A stretch of DNA of 64,000 nt from an uncultured Bacteroidales bacterium (GTDB taxonomy: Bacteria; Bacteroidota; Bacteroidia; Bacteroidales; UBA932): the NCBI GenBank assembly GCA_900316245.1, contig ONCE01000001.1:120123-184122 (forward strand), in the 5' to 3' direction. The position numbers were made by a program, and so were the translations under genes. The notes beneath the pieces were generated by a model. That model saw nothing but the letters and a program-made list of their open reading frames with translations. It was not told where the DNA came from and made no database searches. Positions 60,835 to 64,000 of this stretch are shown here, in pieces (the first letter of the stretch is position 1; each line of letters starts with the position of its first letter).

Positions 60835-61557
60835 TCAGTCTTCTTGCTTCTCCCAGAGCTCTTTCAGCTCTTCCCGGGCTTCTTCAATATCTTCCAGATA
60901 TTCCTTACAGGCCTGCAGCCTGGCAAAACAGGCCGAAGCCAAAAGCCGCGAAGCGTTCACATCACTCTGCCAATGGTAACCGGCAATCACACGGCTCTGT
61001 CCCCATTCGTAACCCGCGAGGAGCAGCTCGTCCTGCTTCTCGGGATTGAGTTGGGCCAATACCAGAGCCATACCCCAGCCGCGTACGGTGTGGCCGGAAG
61101 GGTAGGAACCCGTGACGCGCTCGTGTTCTTCGTATTCGGGAATCAGCGTACTTTCCCTATGGAAGACAAAGGGCCGAAGCCTCATATAATGGGCCTTGGG
61201 CTTGGTGGCACCCAGACGGAAAGTACGGATGCTGCGTTTGAGCAGATGGAGGGTCTTGGGAGTGGATTCCTGGCACAGCTTGAGGCCGAAAGCCTTGCTG
61301 AACATCAGGGCCATGGTATCCACGTCGGTGGTACCTTCGGCTCTGGCCCGGAGGCCTCTTTCTCCTTCCCGCTGGGTCTTGCCCCACTCGTACATTGCCT
61401 GGTCCAGTTCAAAATGGGCCGATCCCTCCTCCGGCGGCGGGGGAAGGAAGATAACGGCGTCCGGAAGTTCTTCGGCCTTCAGGTAGGCAGGGACATTCTG
61501 GCCGAAGGCACTCCATACCGTCAAAAAACTCAGAAGCAGGAGTAAGATTCTTTTCAT
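60835..61557 (-). CDS. Class A acid phosphatase (PAP2 superfamily)
   Basis: 240 aa with signal peptide (MKRILLLLLSFLTVWSAFGQ). The three-part phosphatase motif is present: KAHYMRLRPF, GSYPSGHTVRG and SRVIAGYHWQSDV. This fits PhoN-like periplasmic non-specific acid phosphatases. The C-terminal 30 residues are a charged helix (EEAREELKELWEKQ). Divergent from the GH18 gene. Confidence 0.9.
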   Translation of the reverse strand: MKRILLLLLSFLTVWSAFGQNVPAYLKAEELPDAVIFLPPPPEEGSAHFELDQAMYEWGKTQREGERGLRARAEGTTDVDTMALMFSKAFGLKLCQESTPKTLHLLKRSIRTFRLGATKPKAHYMRLRPFVFHRESTLIPEYEEHERVTGSYPSGHTVRGWGMALVLAQLNPEKQDELLLAGYEWGQSRVIAGYHWQSDVNASRLLASACFARLQACKEYLEDIEEAREELKELWEKQED

Positions 61558-61578
61558 AGTTGCACTTCAAAAACCGAA

Positions 61579-61586
61579 CAAAGATA
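61579..61586 (-). promoter_or_regulatory. -7 box for the acid phosphatase gene
   Basis: TATCTTTG on the minus strand, 21 nt from the ATG. Confidence 0.55.
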
Positions 61587-61619
61587 GGCATTTCCATCGG
61601 CCTTGCAAAATTTCATAAA

Positions 61620-62696
61620 ATGAGACCTTTCTATTTATCCCTTCTCTGCGTTTTGACCCTTCTCCTTTCCTGTGAGAAGAAAGGCAACAGTTATCCGGGC
61701 GGTGGCCAGGATGAGCCCGCTCCGGAACCCGAAATCCCTACGGTGTCCGCCCCCAAAGGCAACGTCGTAGTGGGATACGCCACGTATTGGGACACAACTA
61801 TTCCCAATCCGAAGTACCTCACCCATATCTGCTATGCCTTCGCCCACATCAAGAACGACTTCGAGACCTTGGATATCAAAACCCCGTCCCGTCTTACCGC
61901 CATTACCGCCCTCAAGAAACAGAAGCCGGAACTCAAGATCCTGCTGTCCGTAGGCGGATGGGGCGCCGGCAACTTCAGCGAGATGGCCGCCAGCAAAACG
62001 CACCGCAAGAACTTTGCCCAGAACTGCCTCAAGGCCGTTACCCAGTACGGCCTGGACGGGATAGACCTGGACTGGGAGTATCCCACCAGCAATGCGGCCG
62101 GCATCTCCTCCTCGCCCAGCGACACCTATAACTTCACCCTGCTGGTGAAGGAACTCCGCAGCGTCCTGGGGGCCGATAAGCTCCTCACGATGGCCTCCGC
62201 CGACAACGGCAAGTATGTGGACTTCAAGGCCGTGACACCCTATTTCAACTTCATCAACCTGATGACCTACGATATGGGCAACCCGCCCAAGCACAATGCC
62301 GGCCTGTATCCCTCCTCCAGAACGTATATCAGCTGCGACGAGTCCGTCTCCATCCATAATAATAAAGGCGTCCCGTACGAGAAGATAGTGATGGGCATAC
62401 CCTTCTATGGCCACGGAGACGGAAAGGCCTATCCGGTCGACGGCGTAGACTACCGGGACATCAAGACCGGCAGCTTCAAGGAAATGTGGGACGAAACCTC
62501 CCAGGTGCCCTATCTGGCCGATGAAAAAGGGAATATGGTCCTGAGCTATGACAACGCCCGCTCCGTGGACCTCAAGGCCCAGTACATCCTGAAGAAAGGC
62601 CTCAAGGGAGCGATGTACTGGAATATAGAAGCAGATGACGATGACTGGACCCTGTCCAAAGTCATCGCCACCCGTCTGTTAAATGTTGTAGAGTAA
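61620..62696 (+). CDS. GH18 chitinase-like lipoprotein
   Basis: 358-aa lipoprotein (MRPFYLSLLCVLTLLLSC) with a Pro/Glu linker and a GH18 barrel: SVGGWGAG and DGIDLDWEYP (DxxDxDxE with the catalytic Glu), LMTYDMGNPP and YWNIEADDD. Probably an endo-glycosidase on chitin-like or GlcNAc-containing glycans, displayed at the outer membrane. ATG at 61620 is preferred over 61560, which has no signal peptide directly after it. Ends one base from the plug lipoprotein on the other strand. Confidence 0.88.
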   Translation: MRPFYLSLLCVLTLLLSCEKKGNSYPGGGQDEPAPEPEIPTVSAPKGNVVVGYATYWDTTIPNPKYLTHICYAFAHIKNDFETLDIKTPSRLTAITALKKQKPELKILLSVGGWGAGNFSEMAASKTHRKNFAQNCLKAVTQYGLDGIDLDWEYPTSNAAGISSSPSDTYNFTLLVKELRSVLGADKLLTMASADNGKYVDFKAVTPYFNFINLMTYDMGNPPKHNAGLYPSSRTYISCDESVSIHNNKGVPYEKIVMGIPFYGHGDGKAYPVDGVDYRDIKTGSFKEMWDETSQVPYLADEKGNMVLSYDNARSVDLKAQYILKKGLKGAMYWNIEADDDDWTLSKVIATRLLNVVE

Positions 62697-62697
62697 A

Positions 62698-63123
62698 CTA
62701 CTTGAGATCGATCAGAATGACTCCGTTGGCGCCGCGGCTGCCGTAGATGGCGCAGGAACCGGCGTCCTTGAGCACGGAGATGGACTTGACATCGTTGGGG
62801 TTGATGAAGGAGATGTCGTCGGAGGGAACGCCGTTCACCACAAAGAGCGGATCGCTGGAGCCGTTGACGGTGCCCATACCCCGGATGACAACCTTGTCTC
62901 CCCTCACATCCACTCCGGCGCATCGGCCTTCAATCATTTCATAGATGGTCTTGTACTGTGCAGCGTTGTGGGTGTCTACCTTGGAAACTGCGGTGGACAG
63001 GTCCTTGGAGTCGGAAGAGCCGTAACCAATGTTGACGGCGTTTGCCTGCTCCTTGGGAGCCTGTACGGAAGAACCGCAGGCCGTGAGCAGCAGAAGAAGG
63101 GGGAGTAAGATCGTTTTTTTCAT
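62698..63123 (-). CDS. Plug-domain-only lipoprotein, copy 2
   Basis: 141-aa lipoprotein (MKKTILLPLLLLLTACGSS) and paralogue of the gene at 59198: IYEMIEGRCAGVDVRGDKVVIRG, DPLFVVNGVPSDDISFINPNDVKSISVLKD, CAIYGSRGANGVILIDLK. It is closer to the SusC plug consensus than copy 1. No barrel. Convergent with the GH18 gene. Confidence 0.85.
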   Translation of the reverse strand: MKKTILLPLLLLLTACGSSVQAPKEQANAVNIGYGSSDSKDLSTAVSKVDTHNAAQYKTIYEMIEGRCAGVDVRGDKVVIRGMGTVNGSSDPLFVVNGVPSDDISFINPNDVKSISVLKDAGSCAIYGSRGANGVILIDLK

Positions 63124-63276
63124 GGTAGAAATATTATATGGTTAGTATTCTTCCTCATTCCAAAAACATTACAGTGGCTTCCAGACTTCACAGAGTGCCA
63201 TTTTTGCTCAGTTGTGTTAAGTATTGTGTTAACTTTCAAGGAGTTTGCAAAAAAAACTTGAATGTAGTATCATAGA
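63124..63276. other. AT-rich intergenic stretch
   Basis: No gene seen. A direct repeat TTGTGTTAA occurs twice (about 63212-63233), just before TAACTTTC, one base off a plus-strand -7 box. Confidence 0.4.
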
Positions 63277-63426
63277 ATGGCGTTTTTTATCATTGAAAAT
63301 GCCGATAATTATTCTTTGGTACACTCATTATTTTGGCATGACTACGGGACTGTGGAGGACTTCGTTTCGGCGAAGGAAGAGTATTATTCTTATAGAAAAC
63401 TTCATGCAAAACCGGTCGTTGGATAG
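63277..63426 (+). CDS. Possible 49-aa protein
   Basis: AT-rich open frame starting MAFFIIENADNYSLVHSLFW and ending KLHAKPVVG. Not recognised. Acidic-aromatic composition looks more protein-like than the overlapping 70-aa frame at 63245. A weak -7 box lies about 40 nt upstream. It could be a remnant of a foreign gene. Confidence 0.3.
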   Translation: MAFFIIENADNYSLVHSLFWHDYGTVEDFVSAKEEYYSYRKLHAKPVVG

Positions 63427-63458
63427 TCCTGATCAAGAATTAAATCCTTCTGCATAAT

Positions 63459-63494
63459 AGAACTGCCGCCACCTCAACGTGACGGCAGTTCTGT
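63459..63494. terminator. Hairpin between the 49-aa frame and the small lipoprotein gene
   Basis: AGAACTGCCG...CGGCAGTTCT with an inner CAC/GTG pair; no long T run. Confidence 0.6.
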
Positions 63495-63533
63495 CATTCT
63501 AAGGAATGTCACCCTGAAGCGAAGCCGAAGGAT
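63495..63533. repeat. Dispersed-type intergenic sequence
   Basis: GTCACCCTGAAGCGAAGCCG and AAGGATCTAC resemble a widespread intergenic repeat family (TGTCAccCTGAgCGAAG...GGATCT). One copy here. Confidence 0.35.
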
Positions 63534-63947
63534 CTACTTCCCCCTCACAAAATGCCGGTAATCAGAGCCCCAGGTCCCGACAGAATAGGTCGTACCCTCT
63601 TTCTGCCATTCCATCTCCTTTGACGTCAGCTTTACAAGCTTGTATGTGACATTGCTGAAGTCCGACATCGCAGGGTTGATGGTAATAGTGCCCTTGTTAA
63701 TCAGGTCGATGGCATAGTGGCCGCTGTAGTCGTGCGATTCACCACTAAAGGCATCATATACGTGAAGCTGATAACCATTGTTCCCGTCAATGGTGTACTC
63801 CACGGAACCATCCATCGCGAACACCGTGGGGTCGTATTGCTCGGACCAGGTACCTTCCAGCTTGTTCACATCGATCTTCTCACAACCGCTCAGCCCTGCC
63901 GCCAGCAGCGCCGCGCAAAAAGCAAAGTTCAATATGCGTTTCATCAT
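63534..63947 (-). CDS. Small lipoprotein, lipocalin-like
   Basis: 137 aa. Signal peptide with lipobox LSGC (MMKRILNFAFCAALLAAGLSGC). The mature part begins EKIDVNKLEGTWSEQYDP, like the first strand of lipocalin-type DUF lipoproteins of Bacteroidota, followed by short beta strands. Function unknown. Met1 or Met2 may start. Confidence 0.65.
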   Translation of the reverse strand: MMKRILNFAFCAALLAAGLSGCEKIDVNKLEGTWSEQYDPTVFAMDGSVEYTIDGNNGYQLHVYDAFSGESHDYSGHYAIDLINKGTITINPAMSDFSNVTYKLVKLTSKEMEWQKEGTTYSVGTWGSDYRHFVRGK

Positions 63948-64000
63948 ACATCGTTTTTACATATTAAGTTAAAAATCCCTGTTTCTTGTTCCTCCAAAGC

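Noticed and set aside
63245-63457. 70-aa frame
   Set aside because: Composition is unlike the other proteins and it overlaps a more plausible 49-aa frame; neither is firmly supported.

Overview
This window is chromosomal DNA of a member of the Bacteroidota, most likely an uncultured, fairly GC-rich Bacteroidales species from an anaerobic or host-associated habitat. Evidence for this: some two dozen promoters carry the Bacteroidota -7 box TAnnTTTG (often TATCTTTG or TACCTTTG); the lineage families DUF4837, S46 dipeptidyl peptidase, NamZ/DUF1343, HU-CCDC81-like proteins and SusC-type plug domains are present; lipoproteins and Sec signal peptides are frequent. No phage, plasmid, CRISPR or complete insertion sequence was seen. 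It is a gene-dense core-genome segment, and the unusual material sits mainly in the short gaps between genes.

Layout. 1-3740: envelope block (uppS end, bamA, ompH/skp). 3761-10792: glutamate dehydrogenase, a degenerate M49-family lipoprotein, a DASS carboxylate transporter translationally coupled to an outer-membrane porin, and a C26 glutamine-amidotransferase-like lipoprotein. 10839-18764: phosphohexomutase, two M23 peptidases, def-ruvX, dxr-rseP and a DUF4837 lipoprotein. 18766-22621: tRNA-Glu fused to a 5'-truncated rpsT, tRNA-Pro(CGG), a 51-bp tandem hairpin repeat, two tandem alpha/beta-hydrolases and tRNA-Asn. 22764-28064: HU-like membrane protein, acyl-ACP thioesterase, AspT-type transporter, Nudix, DUF4922. 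28109-37776: murI-namZ wall recycling, a Ser-rich exported protein, pncA and pncB NAD salvage around prfB, a DPP11-type S46 peptidase and a nucleoside phosphorylase.

37780-43684: the methionine/threonine operon metY-metX-thrA (minus strand), a divergent Lrp/AsnC regulator, and a LolA-like protein. 43786-48903: Clp ATPase, a 41-aa gene missed by length cut-offs, gyrA. 48924-57831: TPR protein, phoH, SPOR lipoprotein, an M28-TonB_C fusion with a damaged metal site, leuS, two YitT proteins. 57848-63947: membrane-anchored AraC-type protein between inverted repeats, RluA synthase, two plug-only lipoproteins, tRNA-Pro(AGG), two bactofilins, acid phosphatase, GH18 protein and a small lipoprotein.

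Most unusual: (1) a structured intergenic element, seen at 13238-13377 and 42440-42566, in which a conserved three-hairpin core with a compensatory base-pair change is enclosed by near-perfect 29-30 bp inverted repeats whose sequence is unrelated at the two loci; (2) related inverted copying of gene ends, including both tRNA-Pro genes, whose 3' ends are copied in inverse orientation just after their terminators; (3) two proteins from metallopeptidase families that have lost metal-ligand residues (M49, M28), the second fused to a TonB C-terminal domain; (4) the tRNA-Glu/truncated rpsT junction. All calls come from reading the sequence; no database search was run.
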